Shown here: positions 18,410 to 27,345 of the stretch, piece by piece
Numbering within the stretch: position 1 is the stretch's first letter
Layout of the letters: each line of letters starts with the position of its first letter
NCBI RefSeq assembly: GCF_028435365.1
Contig: NZ_JAGTJJ010000026.1
Span: 1 to 64,000 of the forward strand
Direction of reading: 5' to 3'
DNA length: 64,000 nt
From: Polyangium jinanense
GTDB lineage: Bacteria > Myxococcota > Polyangia > Polyangiales > Polyangiaceae
Position numbers and translations under genes: made by a program
Notes under the pieces: generated by a model
Seen by the model: only the letters and a program-made list of their open reading frames with translations
Databases searched by the model: none
Told to the model about the DNA's origin: nothing

Positions 18410-19168
18410 ATGCCGGGCAGCCCCATCGAGGTCTACCGCCTCACCCGCAAGAAGCACGATCAGCTCTGGAACACCTACGTGATGCGACCGCTCGCGGCCG
18501 TGTTCGTCGCCGCGATCCATCGCACGCCCCTCACGCCGAACCAGATCACGATCCTGAGCCTCTGCATCGCGGTGACCGGCTCCGCGCTCTTCGTCGCGCT
18601 CCCGTCCTACCGCGGAGGCCTCTATGCCGTGCTCGTCCTCGAGCTCGCCTACCTCCTCGACTGCGCCGACGGCATGCTCGCGCGCTACAAGAAGCTCGCC
18701 TCCCCCACGGGCCACCTCTTCGACTTCTTCGTCGACGAGCTCAAGGCCGTCCTGCTCATCGCCGTGATCGGCGTCCACCTGCACAGGAAAGGTGGACTCG
18801 GGATCGATGGCTCCGCGTGGCCCGCGGGGGGCCCAGGGTTTCTGTACGCGGCGGTGGCCGGCGCGGTGATCGTGGCCTCGGGCATCTCACTCACGAACTT
18901 CGTCCGCAGGCCCGAGCTCACGGGCAAGGACACGCCGACCGAGGCGCACTACGAGACCGTGGGCGAGAAGAAGCCGCAGTCGATCGTGGGTCGCGTCGCG
19001 TCCCTCGTGATGACGTTCCTGCGCTTCCTCAACCACTACCCGAGCCACATCTGGATCTTCGCGCTCGCGGATCGGCTCGATCTGTTCTTCTGGATGTACC
19101 TCGCGCTGAACGCCCTCTACCTCGTCCGCGGCTGGCTCGGGCTCTTGGTCCGGTTCGGACGCACGTAG
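18410..19168 (+). CDS. CDP-alcohol phosphatidyltransferase family protein
   Basis: Integral membrane phospholipid-synthesis enzyme, 252 aa. The family motif D-x2-D-G-x2-A-R-x8-G-x3-D-x3-D is complete at D84, D87, G88, A91, R92, G101, D105 and D109, so the metal site is intact. Hydrophobic segments flank it (about 27-36, 46-64, 70-84, 110-122, 135-155 and 185-235). The alcohol acceptor cannot be told from sequence. A VRRPELTGKDTPTEAHYET loop and a C-terminal pair of aromatic-rich helices are present. It follows the small lipoprotein by 35 bp. Confidence 0.88.
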   Translation: MPGSPIEVYRLTRKKHDQLWNTYVMRPLAAVFVAAIHRTPLTPNQITILSLCIAVTGSALFVALPSYRGGLYAVLVLELAYLLDCADGMLARYKKLASPTGHLFDFFVDELKAVLLIAVIGVHLHRKGGLGIDGSAWPAGGPGFLYAAVAGAVIVASGISLTNFVRRPELTGKDTPTEAHYETVGEKKPQSIVGRVASLVMTFLRFLNHYPSHIWIFALADRLDLFFWMYLALNALYLVRGWLGLLVRFGRT

Positions 19169-19221
19169 CCAAGGGGCTTCTTTTCGCCTCGCCTCTCGCG
19201 CATTATGTGCTTTCGGGGGAG

Positions 19222-20745
19222 ATGACGTTTACCGAGAGCTCGAGCCGGGCCACCACGCCGTGCCTGCGTTCGGTCGACGTGCTCGCAAGCATGCTCGACC
19301 GGCATGGCGCGATCGCGTGGTTCGTCGACGGCAGGACACACGAGATCGTCTGGACGAGCGGGCAAGCGTCGACGCTCTTCGGCCTCCGGCCCGGCTTCTT
19401 CCCGTTCCTCGCGCCTCCGGGGGACGAGGTCCTGCGCGCCTCGCTCAGCGCGCTGATGCAGGGCGCGGGTCCGTGGACGGGTGACGCCTGGGCCGTGACC
19501 ACGAACGGCAGCCGCACCTTCGTGCGGATCGCCGCGAGCCTGATCGCCGAGGATCGGTGCGCGGCGCCCTACTTGCTCGTGACGATGACCGACATCTCCG
19601 ACCTCGCCGAGGCGCGCGAGGCGCTCTACGTCCTCAGCGACGTCGACAGCATCGTGTGGGAGCTCGATCTCGCCACGATGCGCTTCACGTTCGTGAGCCG
19701 CCAGGCCGAGCGCATCCTTGGCTACCCGATCGAGGCGTGGCTCACGGACCGGGAGTTCTGGCACCGGCACATGCACCCGGAGGATCGGACGTGGGCGCCG
19801 GCGTACTGCGAGAACGAGACGAAGCGCCTCAGCGCGCACGAGTTCGTCTACCGGATGATCGCGGCGGATGGCCGGACGGTGTGGCTGCGCGACATCGTGA
19901 CGGTCGTGGTCGAGGGGAACGTGCCGCGGCGCCTGCGGGGCGTGATGGTCGACGTCACCGAGAGCAAGGAGGCGGAGATCGAACGTGATCGGCTTCTCAC
20001 CGAGGAGAAGGCCACGCGCGCCGCGCTGGAGCACGCGCGTGAGCGCGCGGAGGAGGCGCTCCGCCGGAGGGACGAGTTCCTCTCCGCCGCCTCGCACGAG
20101 CTGCGCACGCCGCTGACGCCGCTCGCGCTGCAGATCCAGAGCCTCCTGCGCGACGTCGAGCGCGGCGAGCTCCGCCTCGGCGCGGCGCAACGCAGAAAGC
20201 TCGACATCGCGGACCGGCAGATCGAGCGCCTCTCATCGCTCGTCACGACGATGCTCGGCGTCTCGCGCGCGCTCGGCGAGAACCTCGGGCTCGCGCGGGA
20301 GCCGTGTGATCTGCGGGAGATGATCCGCGAGGTGCTCGAGGAGCTCGACGGCGAGCGGACGCGGAGCGGCGCGAGCATCACGCTGCTCTCGGACGCGCCT
20401 GCGATCGGGGTCTGGGATCGCAACGCGCTCCAGCTCGTCATCGGCCACCTCGTCCGCAACGCGATCAAGTTCGGGATGGGAAAGCCGATCACGTTGAGCC
20501 TCACGACGGCGGATGGCGTGGCGAAGCTCCAGGTCTGCGACGACGGCATGGGCATCGCGCCCGAGGATCACGCGCGCATCTTCGAACCCTACGAGCGCAC
20601 CGACGCGGCCAAGGTCTACGGGGGCCTCGGCCTCGGCCTTCACACGGCGCGCCGCATCGTGGAGGCGCACGGCGGTCGCATCGAGCTCCGCAGCGCCAAA
20701 GGTCAGGGCGCCGAGTTCACCGTGACGCTGCCGATGGTGCGGTGA
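19222..20745 (+). CDS. PAS-domain sensor histidine kinase
   Basis: Protein of about 507 aa. Two PAS-like regions (about 20-135 and 140-265, the second with EFWHRHMHPEDRTW and a PAC-like end VDVTESKEAEIERD) precede a short coiled coil. HisKA carries the phosphoacceptor His292 (SAASHELRTPL). The ATPase domain has N, G1 and G2 boxes (HLVRNAIKF, DDGMGIAPEDHARIF, GLGLGLHTARRIVEAHGG). No membrane segment or receiver is present, so it is a cytosolic orphan kinase. The start is uncertain: the GGGGGAG run abuts the ATG, and an in-frame GTG at 19207 is possible. It converges with a second histidine kinase 12 bp away. Confidence 0.88.
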   Translation: MTFTESSSRATTPCLRSVDVLASMLDRHGAIAWFVDGRTHEIVWTSGQASTLFGLRPGFFPFLAPPGDEVLRASLSALMQGAGPWTGDAWAVTTNGSRTFVRIAASLIAEDRCAAPYLLVTMTDISDLAEAREALYVLSDVDSIVWELDLATMRFTFVSRQAERILGYPIEAWLTDREFWHRHMHPEDRTWAPAYCENETKRLSAHEFVYRMIAADGRTVWLRDIVTVVVEGNVPRRLRGVMVDVTESKEAEIERDRLLTEEKATRAALEHARERAEEALRRRDEFLSAASHELRTPLTPLALQIQSLLRDVERGELRLGAAQRRKLDIADRQIERLSSLVTTMLGVSRALGENLGLAREPCDLREMIREVLEELDGERTRSGASITLLSDAPAIGVWDRNALQLVIGHLVRNAIKFGMGKPITLSLTTADGVAKLQVCDDGMGIAPEDHARIFEPYERTDAAKVYGGLGLGLHTARRIVEAHGGRIELRSAKGQGAEFTVTLPMVR

Positions 20746-20757
20746 CGAGGGTCCGCT

Positions 20758-22962
20758 TCAACAAGGCGGCGGCTCCACCGGCAACGTGATCACGAACTCC
20801 GCGCCGCGACCGGGTTCGCTGAACGCGCGGATCGTGCCACCGTGGGCCTCGCAGATCTGGCGCGCGATGTACAAGCCGAGCCCGAGGCCGCCATGGGCGC
20901 CCGACGTCCCGCCGCGCTCGAAGCGATCGAAGATCCGCCCGAGATCCGCGGACGAGATGCCCATGCCTTCGTCCCGCACCGAGAGCCGAGCGCCCTCGTC
21001 CCCGACCTCGACCTGCACGTGCACCTTGGCAGGGGCCGCGTAGCGCAGGGCGTTCGTGAGGAGGTTCGTCAGCACTTGCTCGAGCCGCATCGCGTCCGCG
21101 CGGATGGTGCGGGCGCAGCTCCCGCGGAAGCAGAGCTCGCTGCCCACGCGCCGCGCTTCCTCGGCGATCCGCTCCACGATCTCTCCGCAGAGCGCGCAGA
21201 GATCGACCTCCCCAAGCTCGAGGATGAGCTTCCCGGCGGCGATCCGCGAGACATCGAGCAACCCATCAACGAGGCGCTTCAAGCGCGCGAGCTGCTTCTG
21301 CGTGCCCTCCACACGCGCGATGCACGCGTCGAGGCTCCACCCGGTCTGCAAGCCGCGCGCGAGCAGGTCGACCGAGAGGCACACCGTGGTCAGCGGCGTC
21401 CGGAGCTCGTGCGAGGCGATGGAGAGAAACTCGTCGCGCGCCCGCAGCGCGGCCTGCGCCTCCTGGTAGAGCCGCGCGTTGTCGAGCGCGATGCCCACGC
21501 GGTCGGCGAGCGCGATCGCCACCGTGAGATCGTGGCTCTGGTAGCGAGGTCTGTCGCTGCCGCGCCCGAGGCTGATGCTGCCGAGGACGCGCCCGCGGGC
21601 GCGCACGGGCACGGCCATCGCTGACGCGGTCCCGATGCGGCGCGCGAGCGCCTTGTGGTCCGCGTCGACGCAGACACGATCGAGCAAGGCATCATCGACC
21701 ACGGGATTGAGGACAGGTTTCAGCGTGCGCGCGGGCTCCGCGCCGGGCTGCTTCCCTCCAGGCGGGTATCGCTCCGCCGTCGCGACGATGAACGGCTCCC
21801 GCGACGGGTCCACGTGAGCGACCGAGAAACGGCGCATCTGCCCGTCTTCGAAGAGGTAGATCACGCACCAGTCGGCGAGGAACGGCAGGGCGAGGTGCGG
21901 GACGAGGCGGACGAGCTCCTCGAAGTCGAGCGAGCCCGCGAGGCGCTCGGCCGCGTCGCCGAGGAAGCGCTGCGACGCCTCCGCGCGCTCGAGCTCCCGG
22001 TAGAGGCGCGCATTGTCGAGATCGCCGGCGAGGCGCTGCGCGAACCGCTCGGCGAAGGCGCGGTCGTCCTCGTCGAAGCCGCGCTGGGTCACGTCGCGCA
22101 GGAACACGAGCGTACCGAGCCGTTGATCACGCCCGCGCAGCGAGACGAGGAGGAGCGCGTGCGTCCCGAGCGAGGCGAGCTCCTCTGCGTCCTTCTTGTT
22201 CGTCGTGAACGAGGCGAGCGTCGCGTGGTCGATCTCGTTCAGCACGAGCGGCTGCCCCGCTTCGAGCATGGCGCGGGCCGATCCCGAGAAGCGCTCGACG
22301 AGGTTCGAGCTCTCGACGAGCCGCCGCCATCGCTCTTCTCGCGTGTGATCCACGTGCGCGACGACGGCGCGGGGCGCGCCGCTCGCTGCATCGACGAGGA
22401 AGATGCAGCCGTCGCCGCCGACGGGCAGGGCAAGGCGCGCGGCCGCGGACAACGGATCTCCGCCTATCGGTGCGAGCGCCGCGCTCGTCTGCGCGAGGAC
22501 ACGTTGCCGCTCGTCGGCGCGACGGATCCGCTCTTCGAGACGGATTCGTTCGGTGATGTCCTCGGAGATGCCGAGCAGAAACCGTGGCTCACCCCGAGCG
22601 TCGACGATGGGGATTTTCTTCGTGTGCAAAACACGCAGGCCATGCCGCGTCTGGATGGGCTCCTCGGTGATGTCGACGAGGCCTTTGCCCGAGAGCACCT
22701 CGCGATCCTTCGCCACGAAGAACGTCGCTTGCTCCCGGGGAAACAGGTCGGCATCGTTCTTGCCGATCAGGGCGTCGCGACGCAGCCCGAGCAGGTCTTC
22801 GCCAGCTTTGTTGAAGAGGACGAAGCGGAGCTCGGCCGCGTCCTTGACGAAGATCATGTGGGGGATGTTCTCGACGATCGAGTCGAGGAACGAAGCCGTG
22901 CTCTCGAGCGGCGCGGCGCTCTCGGTGTCGCGTCGACCGGGCTCTCCGTCTGCCTTCGCCAC
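20758..22962 (-). CDS. PAS-GAF-GAF sensor histidine kinase
   Basis: Protein of 734 aa. A PAS domain (about 22-150, FLDSIVENIPHMIFVKDAAELRF) is followed by two GAF-like domains (about 165-320 and 335-490), HisKA with His518 (IASHELRTPL) and a HATPase domain (NLLTNALRYA, VRDEGMGISSADLGRIFDRFER, GLGLGLYIARQICEAHGG). No transmembrane helix and no receiver domain are present. No response regulator is adjacent, so the partner is encoded elsewhere. Its 3' end faces that of the other kinase across 12 bp without a visible terminator. Confidence 0.9.
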   Translation of the reverse strand: MAKADGEPGRRDTESAAPLESTASFLDSIVENIPHMIFVKDAAELRFVLFNKAGEDLLGLRRDALIGKNDADLFPREQATFFVAKDREVLSGKGLVDITEEPIQTRHGLRVLHTKKIPIVDARGEPRFLLGISEDITERIRLEERIRRADERQRVLAQTSAALAPIGGDPLSAAARLALPVGGDGCIFLVDAASGAPRAVVAHVDHTREERWRRLVESSNLVERFSGSARAMLEAGQPLVLNEIDHATLASFTTNKKDAEELASLGTHALLLVSLRGRDQRLGTLVFLRDVTQRGFDEDDRAFAERFAQRLAGDLDNARLYRELERAEASQRFLGDAAERLAGSLDFEELVRLVPHLALPFLADWCVIYLFEDGQMRRFSVAHVDPSREPFIVATAERYPPGGKQPGAEPARTLKPVLNPVVDDALLDRVCVDADHKALARRIGTASAMAVPVRARGRVLGSISLGRGSDRPRYQSHDLTVAIALADRVGIALDNARLYQEAQAALRARDEFLSIASHELRTPLTTVCLSVDLLARGLQTGWSLDACIARVEGTQKQLARLKRLVDGLLDVSRIAAGKLILELGEVDLCALCGEIVERIAEEARRVGSELCFRGSCARTIRADAMRLEQVLTNLLTNALRYAAPAKVHVQVEVGDEGARLSVRDEGMGISSADLGRIFDRFERGGTSGAHGGLGLGLYIARQICEAHGGTIRAFSEPGRGAEFVITLPVEPPPC

Positions 22963-23109
22963 GTCCCCTCCCGATTTTCATAAGGTGGCCTTGTGGGCGT
23001 TGCAACTCGACCAAAGGAGTAAGCCCGGAGAGTCGAGCGACGCGGGTGACGCGTGCCTCGCGGAAAACTGGACATCGGCGCCGAGGCATGCGCAAACGGG
23101 CCTCACGTC

Positions 23110-24747
23110 ATGCGACGCCATTGCTACGCGCTGCTCGTCCTCGCGGCGGCGAGCCTCGGCGGCTGCCGTGAGAAACCAGGATCGGCTCCGGGCCTCGTCG
23201 CCGACGCCCCGGCCGAAGCCGGCGCCGCGGACACGAAGGCCGACCCGGAGGGCGCCCCTTCCGCGGAGGCGGACGCGGACGCGCCGCCACCGGAGCCGAG
23301 CGGACCGCTGCTCGTCGATCTCGGGGGCGTCGCGCACCTGCCGCCCCCGATCCCCGAGAACGCGCCGCGTCTCGCGAGCATCGCGATGCGCACCGACGTC
23401 GTGGCGAAGCCGGACCCGAAGGCGACGCGCGTCGGCTTCCTTCGCGCCGGCGCGATCGTCGAGATGGATCCCGAGATCGCGGGGACCGCGGGCTGCAAGG
23501 ACGGATGGCGCAAGATCAAGCCGTACGGCTACGTCTGCGTCGGCCCCGAGGCCACGCTCGATCTGAACCACCCGATCGTGAAGGCGGCCTCGCGTCGCCC
23601 GGACATCACGCAGAAGCTGCCGTACATGTACGGCATCGTGACGCGCGGCGGTCCGGTCTACGCGCGGATCCCCACGGCCGAGGATCTGAAGACGCACGAG
23701 CCTGGGCTGAAGAAGCACCTCGCGAAGTGGGAGAAGGACAAGGAGAGCGGGGCGGCGTACGGGCTCGACGTGTGGATGAAGTGGAAGTCGCAAGCCTCGC
23801 CGTCCGCGCTCGAAGCGATGGAGCAGCGGCTCACGGACCCGGACATCCCGATCTTCCTGAAGGACGGCGGCCGCGTGCCGAACCTGTCGGGTCTTTTGAA
23901 GTCGGACGATCTCGTGAAGATCGGCCAGGTCGACCGGCGCAACGGGGTGGCCTTCGTGGAGACGTTTCTGCATGAGGGACGTCGCTACAACGTGTCGACG
24001 GATCTACGGGTGATGCCGGCCGACCGGTTCCGCCCGATCCGCGGCAGCGACTTCCACGGCTACGAGATCGGCAAGGACATCGACTTCCCGTTCGCGCTCG
24101 TGCGGAGGCCCGGTGCGAAGCGCTGGGTGTGGGACGAAGGGAAGAAGAAGCTCGTCGCGGGCGAGGAGGTCGGCTACCGCGCGGCGGTCGCGCTGACGGG
24201 CAAGCAGAAGTTCGTGGGCGGCGTCCTGCACTACGAGATGAAGGACGGCGGCTGGATCGACGACCGGCACGCGGGCCGGGTGGATCCAGCGAAGAAGATG
24301 CCGGCGTGGGGGAAGAACGGCGAGAAGTGGCTCGACATCAACATCACGAAGCAGGTGCTCGTCGCCTACGAGGGGACGAAGGCGGTGTTCGCGACGGTGA
24401 TCTCGAGCGGTGAGAGCGGGCTCGAGGATCCGGAGACGAGCAAGGCGACGAAGCGAGGGATCTTCCGGATCCATACGAAGCACGTGAGCGTGACGATGGA
24501 CTCGGACGCGGTGGGCGAGGAGTTCGAGCTACGCGACGTGCCGTACGTGCAGTACTTCCAGGACGGCTACGCGCTGCACGGCGCCTACTGGCACGACCGC
24601 TTCGGCCAGCCGAAGAGCCACGGCTGCGTGAACCTCGCGCCGGAGGACGCGCGAAGGCTGTTCCACTGGACGGAGCCGCAAGTGCCGTACGGGTGGCACG
24701 GAGCGGCGCGGAATCTCACGGGGACGGTGGTGTTCATTCATCCGTGA
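23110..24747 (+). CDS. L,D-transpeptidase (YkuD) lipoprotein
   Basis: Protein of 545 aa. The ATG at 23110 begins a lipoprotein signal ending AAASLGGC; an upstream GTG/ATG frame would bury it. After an Ala/Pro/Asp linker there is an SH3-like stretch (TDVVAKPDPKATRVGFLRAGAIVEMD). The catalytic YkuD domain lies near the C-terminus, from about residue 410, with QVLVAYEGTKAVFATVISSG, HGAYWHDRFG and the active-site SHGCVN (His504, Cys506). It should form 3-3 peptidoglycan cross-links or attach proteins to the wall at the outer face. The central 200 residues have no assigned domain. Confidence 0.9.
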   Translation: MRRHCYALLVLAAASLGGCREKPGSAPGLVADAPAEAGAADTKADPEGAPSAEADADAPPPEPSGPLLVDLGGVAHLPPPIPENAPRLASIAMRTDVVAKPDPKATRVGFLRAGAIVEMDPEIAGTAGCKDGWRKIKPYGYVCVGPEATLDLNHPIVKAASRRPDITQKLPYMYGIVTRGGPVYARIPTAEDLKTHEPGLKKHLAKWEKDKESGAAYGLDVWMKWKSQASPSALEAMEQRLTDPDIPIFLKDGGRVPNLSGLLKSDDLVKIGQVDRRNGVAFVETFLHEGRRYNVSTDLRVMPADRFRPIRGSDFHGYEIGKDIDFPFALVRRPGAKRWVWDEGKKKLVAGEEVGYRAAVALTGKQKFVGGVLHYEMKDGGWIDDRHAGRVDPAKKMPAWGKNGEKWLDINITKQVLVAYEGTKAVFATVISSGESGLEDPETSKATKRGIFRIHTKHVSVTMDSDAVGEEFELRDVPYVQYFQDGYALHGAYWHDRFGQPKSHGCVNLAPEDARRLFHWTEPQVPYGWHGAARNLTGTVVFIHP

Positions 24748-24769
24748 GGGGTGCGCAGGGAGGGCCGAG

Positions 24770-25065
24770 GGGGTTGATGCGTGGCGACACCCGCTGGTCA
24801 TCGTGGACAGCGGGGGTTGATGCGTGGCGATACCCGCTGGTCATCGTGGACAGCAGGGGGTTGATGCGTGGCAATACCCGCTTGGTCATCGTAACGCGCG
24901 GGGGTTGATGCGCGTCGACACCCGCCGGTCAACGTGACGCGCGGGGGTTGATGCGCGTCGACACCCGCCGGTCAACGTGACGCGCGGGGGTTGATGCGCG
25001 TCGAGACACCCTCTGGTCATCGTGGACAGCGGGGGTTGATGCGTTCGAACACCCTCGGTCGTCGG
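24770..25065. repeat. Minisatellite of seven 43-45 bp units
   Basis: Units beginning GGGGTTGATGCG start at 24770, 24813, 24857, 24901, 24944, 24987 and 25032; the last is truncated. The units at 24901 and 24944 are identical over 43 bp and the others differ by a few bases. Each unit can fold on itself: GTTGA pairs with TCAAC, and GCGCGTC with GACGCGC. There are no unique spacers, so it is not a CRISPR array. It begins 23 bp after the YkuD gene stop and ends near the broken nucleotidyltransferase gene. Confidence 0.92.
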
Positions 25066-25085
25066 TTTCCTGCGGATCGAGCGAC
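25066..25085. other. Short junction between minisatellite and gene remnant
   Basis: About 20 bp of unique sequence lie between the last repeat unit and the stop codon of the truncated frame. This is where the repeat array meets the degraded gene pair. Confidence 0.5.
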
Positions 25086-25178
25086 TCAACTGCCCCGCAG
25101 TCGACGGACGTCAGCGTCGGCGAACGCCGCCAGGAGATCCACGAAGTCCGCCGGCAGGCTGGGGTTCCTCGTTCGCAT
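25086..25178 (-). pseudogene. Remnant of a nucleotidyltransferase gene (N-terminus only)
   Basis: A 30-codon frame reads MRTRNPSLPADFVDLLAAFADADVRRLRGS and stops. The stretch DFVDLLAAFADADV resembles the start of small AbiEii/MNT-like nucleotidyltransferases. In those proteins it is followed by a YLLVGGHA-type strand and the GS motif, both missing here. The frame overlaps the end of the preceding small gene, as in many such pairs. I infer that the gene was cut after about 25 codons and that the sequence beyond it is now the minisatellite. Family recognition from so few residues is tentative. Confidence 0.4.
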
Positions 25179-25272
25179 ACCACTCCCACGCGAGCGAAAG
25201 GATGGCCTGCAAGCGCTCACCCCCCGACGCGCGCTGCCAGAACAAAACGTCCGCGTCCTCCGCCTGGGACAT
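25111..25272 (-). CDS. Small protein of a nucleotidyltransferase-type gene pair
   Basis: The protein is 53 aa from the ATG at 25272. It contains DADVLFWQRASGGERLQAILSLAWEWYANE and ends in an Arg-rich tail, GGVRRR. The pattern FW-x-ERL-x-A-W-E, followed by a basic end and an overlapping nucleotidyltransferase start, is one I know from small two-gene units in myxobacteria and planctomycetes whose role is unproven (toxin-antitoxin has been suggested). Its partner is broken here, so it may be non-functional. A longer frame from 25353 is possible. Confidence 0.4.
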   Translation of the reverse strand: MSQAEDADVLFWQRASGGERLQAILSLAWEWYANEEPQPAGGLRGSPGGVRRR

Positions 25273-25393
25273 CGGAACACGTCCGCCTGTCCATGTCGCC
25301 CGGCGCTGAGCAGCTCGCTCCTGGCGATCTCGGTCGGCCACGTCGAAAAGCATAGTACGAGCGTGTCCGAACGTCGCGGGGGCTGTCCGCTTC

Positions 25394-25783
25394 TCACCCC
25401 ACGAGCGCCGTCTCGATCTCGATCTTCCCCGTCAGCATCTTGTGCACCGGGCACTTGTTCGCGATGTCGAGGAGCCGCGCGCGTTGCTCCTCCGTCAGGT
25501 CTCCCGACAGCCGGATCGACCGCCGCGCGACAAACGCGTCCGCGCGCTTCTCCCCCGAGACCGAAACCTCCACCGACGAGAGCGGCCAGCCCTTCCGGTC
25601 CGCGTAGACCTTGACCGTCATCGACGTGCACGAGCCGAGGCCGGCGAGCACGAGCTCGAACGGATCAGGGCCGCGGTCGTCGCCGCCCACCTCCGGCAGC
25701 TCGTCGCCCGTGAGCTCGTGCGGCCCCACGTGGATCGACTGACCGAACTTCCCCTCGCCCGTCTTCACCGTGACGTTTCGCAT
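25394..25783 (-). CDS. OsmC/Ohr-like family protein
   Basis: Protein of 129 aa, the usual size for the family. The two conserved cysteines are present: Cys52 in GLGSCTSMT and Cys111 in NKCPVH. They form the thiol peroxidase pair in OsmC/Ohr enzymes. The HVGPHELTGDELPEVGGDDRGPDPFELVLAGL segment is typical of the OsmC subgroup with a GP-x-P motif. It likely detoxifies organic peroxides in the cytosol. It is divergent from the acyltransferase gene across about 100 bp. Confidence 0.88.
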   Translation of the reverse strand: MRNVTVKTGEGKFGQSIHVGPHELTGDELPEVGGDDRGPDPFELVLAGLGSCTSMTVKVYADRKGWPLSSVEVSVSGEKRADAFVARRSIRLSGDLTEEQRARLLDIANKCPVHKMLTGKIEIETALVG

Positions 25784-25885
25784 GTCCCCTCGTATCGCAG
25801 AATCCCGCCTCGGGAGAAAGCCACGTCGAGACGCCCACGCGAAGCTTTACGCGACAACGGTCCTGTCCGACGTTAGAGGCTCGTC

Positions 25886-26623
25886 ATGGTCCCGCTCGCC
25901 CCTACAGGCTGGATGCTCGCGCAGACCGAGTCCGGTCGCCGCTTCGCGCAGAGCCTCGCCGCACAGCTCCGCGCCACGCTGCACGGCGACGAGCACGTGC
26001 CCCGCAAAGGCGGCGCGCTCCTCGTCGGCAACCACGCCTTCATGGGCATCGACGCCTTCGCGCTCGCCGCGCTCCTGCTCCACCAGACGGGCCGGCTTCC
26101 GCGCTTTCTCGCCGAGCGGAACCTCTTCCGACTCCCTGGCGTCCGCGAGCTGCTCCGCAGCATGGGCGCGATCCCGGGCACGCCCGACGACGCCGTTGAT
26201 CTCCTCGAAGCCGGCGAGATCGTCGTCGTGTATCCAGGCGGCGTCGACGACTCGTTCAAGCTCTCGAGCGACGCGTACACGCTGCGCTGGCAAGGGCGCG
26301 CCGGCTTCGCGCGCGTGGCCATGCGCGCCCGCGTTCCGATCGTTCCGGTCGCCGCCACGGGCGTCGACGAGCTCTACCGTCTCGATCGACGCGAGCACTT
26401 CCTCGGTCGCTGGTTCGGCGGCTCGTCGCGCTACGACATCCCGCTGCCGAGCGGCCTGCGTCCGCGTCGCGTGCCGCTCGATTACTACCTACTCCCGCCC
26501 ATCGACACCGCAGGCGATCCCCACGACGTGGAGGACGTCGAACGCATCCGGCGCGCGACGGAAGAGGCCATCCGCAGCGTGCTCGATCCCTACCGCGCGG
26601 GGCTCTCGTCCTCGCCGCGTTGA
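25886..26623 (+). CDS. Lysophospholipid acyltransferase (PlsC-like) family protein
   Basis: Protein of 245 aa. The acyltransferase motif I appears as NHAFMGID (His50, Asp56), with five rather than the usual four residues between His and Asp. Motif II/III appear as EIVVVYPGGVDDSFK, where the PGG-x-x form resembles TMEM68/DGAT-like acyltransferases. RVPIVPVAATGVDELYRL matches motif IV. It probably transfers acyl groups to a glycerolipid or other lipid alcohol at the membrane. Its 3' end overlaps that of the acetyltransferase gene by 34 bp on the opposite strand. Confidence 0.8.
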   Translation: MVPLAPTGWMLAQTESGRRFAQSLAAQLRATLHGDEHVPRKGGALLVGNHAFMGIDAFALAALLLHQTGRLPRFLAERNLFRLPGVRELLRSMGAIPGTPDDAVDLLEAGEIVVVYPGGVDDSFKLSSDAYTLRWQGRAGFARVAMRARVPIVPVAATGVDELYRLDRREHFLGRWFGGSSRYDIPLPSGLRPRRVPLDYYLLPPIDTAGDPHDVEDVERIRRATEEAIRSVLDPYRAGLSSSPR

Positions 26624-27291
26624 TCGTCGTCCTCGCCGAGAAACACGGCACGCGTAGCCTGCGCAGCCGCGCGCAGCACCCGGAAGATCCCGAGGTCCGA
26701 CCAGTGCGGCTCCGGGTCGCCGATCGGCACGTCGATCACGAGCGTGTCGCCCTCGTCGTGGTGCACGACGCCGCCAGCCTCATCGAGGATCCGTCGCATC
26801 GGCGCATTCGAGACGAGCACCGATGAGCGAAAGATCTGGATGCCACGCTCGCGCGCCGCGCGCGTGAGCGCTTCGAGCAAGACACGACCGAGGCCCTGGC
26901 CCTGGTACGCGTCGATCACCGTCACCGCCGCCTCGGCGATGTGAGGCTCGTCGGCGAGGCGCAAGAACCGCGCGACGCCGACGCCCTCTTCTTCCTTCAG
27001 ATCGAGCGAGTCCGTCATCGCGACGATCGCGACGTGATCCTTGCCGTCGACCTCCGTCAGATACCGCGCCATCGACGCACTCATGAACGGCACGTCGACG
27101 AGGAAGCGTCGGTAGCGCGACTCGCGCGAGAGTTTGCCGAACGCACGGACGAGCGCGTCGCGATCCTCCGAGCGGATGCAACGCAGCCGTACGACACGGC
27201 CGTCCGCGAGCCCCCGCGTCTCGTGATACCCCCCGTCGTAGCGCACGCCCTCAGCATACAGCGCCGTCGTCCGTGCAGAACGACGCTTCAT
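26590..27291 (-). CDS. GNAT family N-acetyltransferase
   Basis: Protein of 233 aa from the ATG at 27291 (MKRRSARTT). A longer frame would run into the divergent lipoprotein gene. The GNAT core is visible: DGRVVRLRCIRSEDRDALVRAF, then VAIVAMT, and motif A with the acetyl-CoA loop DAYQGQGLGRVLLEALTRAA. The small-ligand-like block RSSVLVSNAPMRRILDEAGG follows. The substrate is unknown. The C-terminal 35 residues are acidic and basic mixed and lie opposite the acyltransferase gene end. Confidence 0.85.
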   Translation of the reverse strand: MKRRSARTTALYAEGVRYDGGYHETRGLADGRVVRLRCIRSEDRDALVRAFGKLSRESRYRRFLVDVPFMSASMARYLTEVDGKDHVAIVAMTDSLDLKEEEGVGVARFLRLADEPHIAEAAVTVIDAYQGQGLGRVLLEALTRAARERGIQIFRSSVLVSNAPMRRILDEAGGVVHHDEGDTLVIDVPIGDPEPHWSDLGIFRVLRAAAQATRAVFLGEDDDQRGEDESPAR

Positions 27292-27345
27292 TCTTCGCGT
27301 CGCGCATGGTTGCAGGCGGCCGAGCGCGCCGTACCCTGACCGATC

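Noticed and set aside
24770..25065. Possible CRISPR array
   Set aside because: The units are contiguous 43-45 bp repeats with no unique spacers, and no cas gene is nearby.
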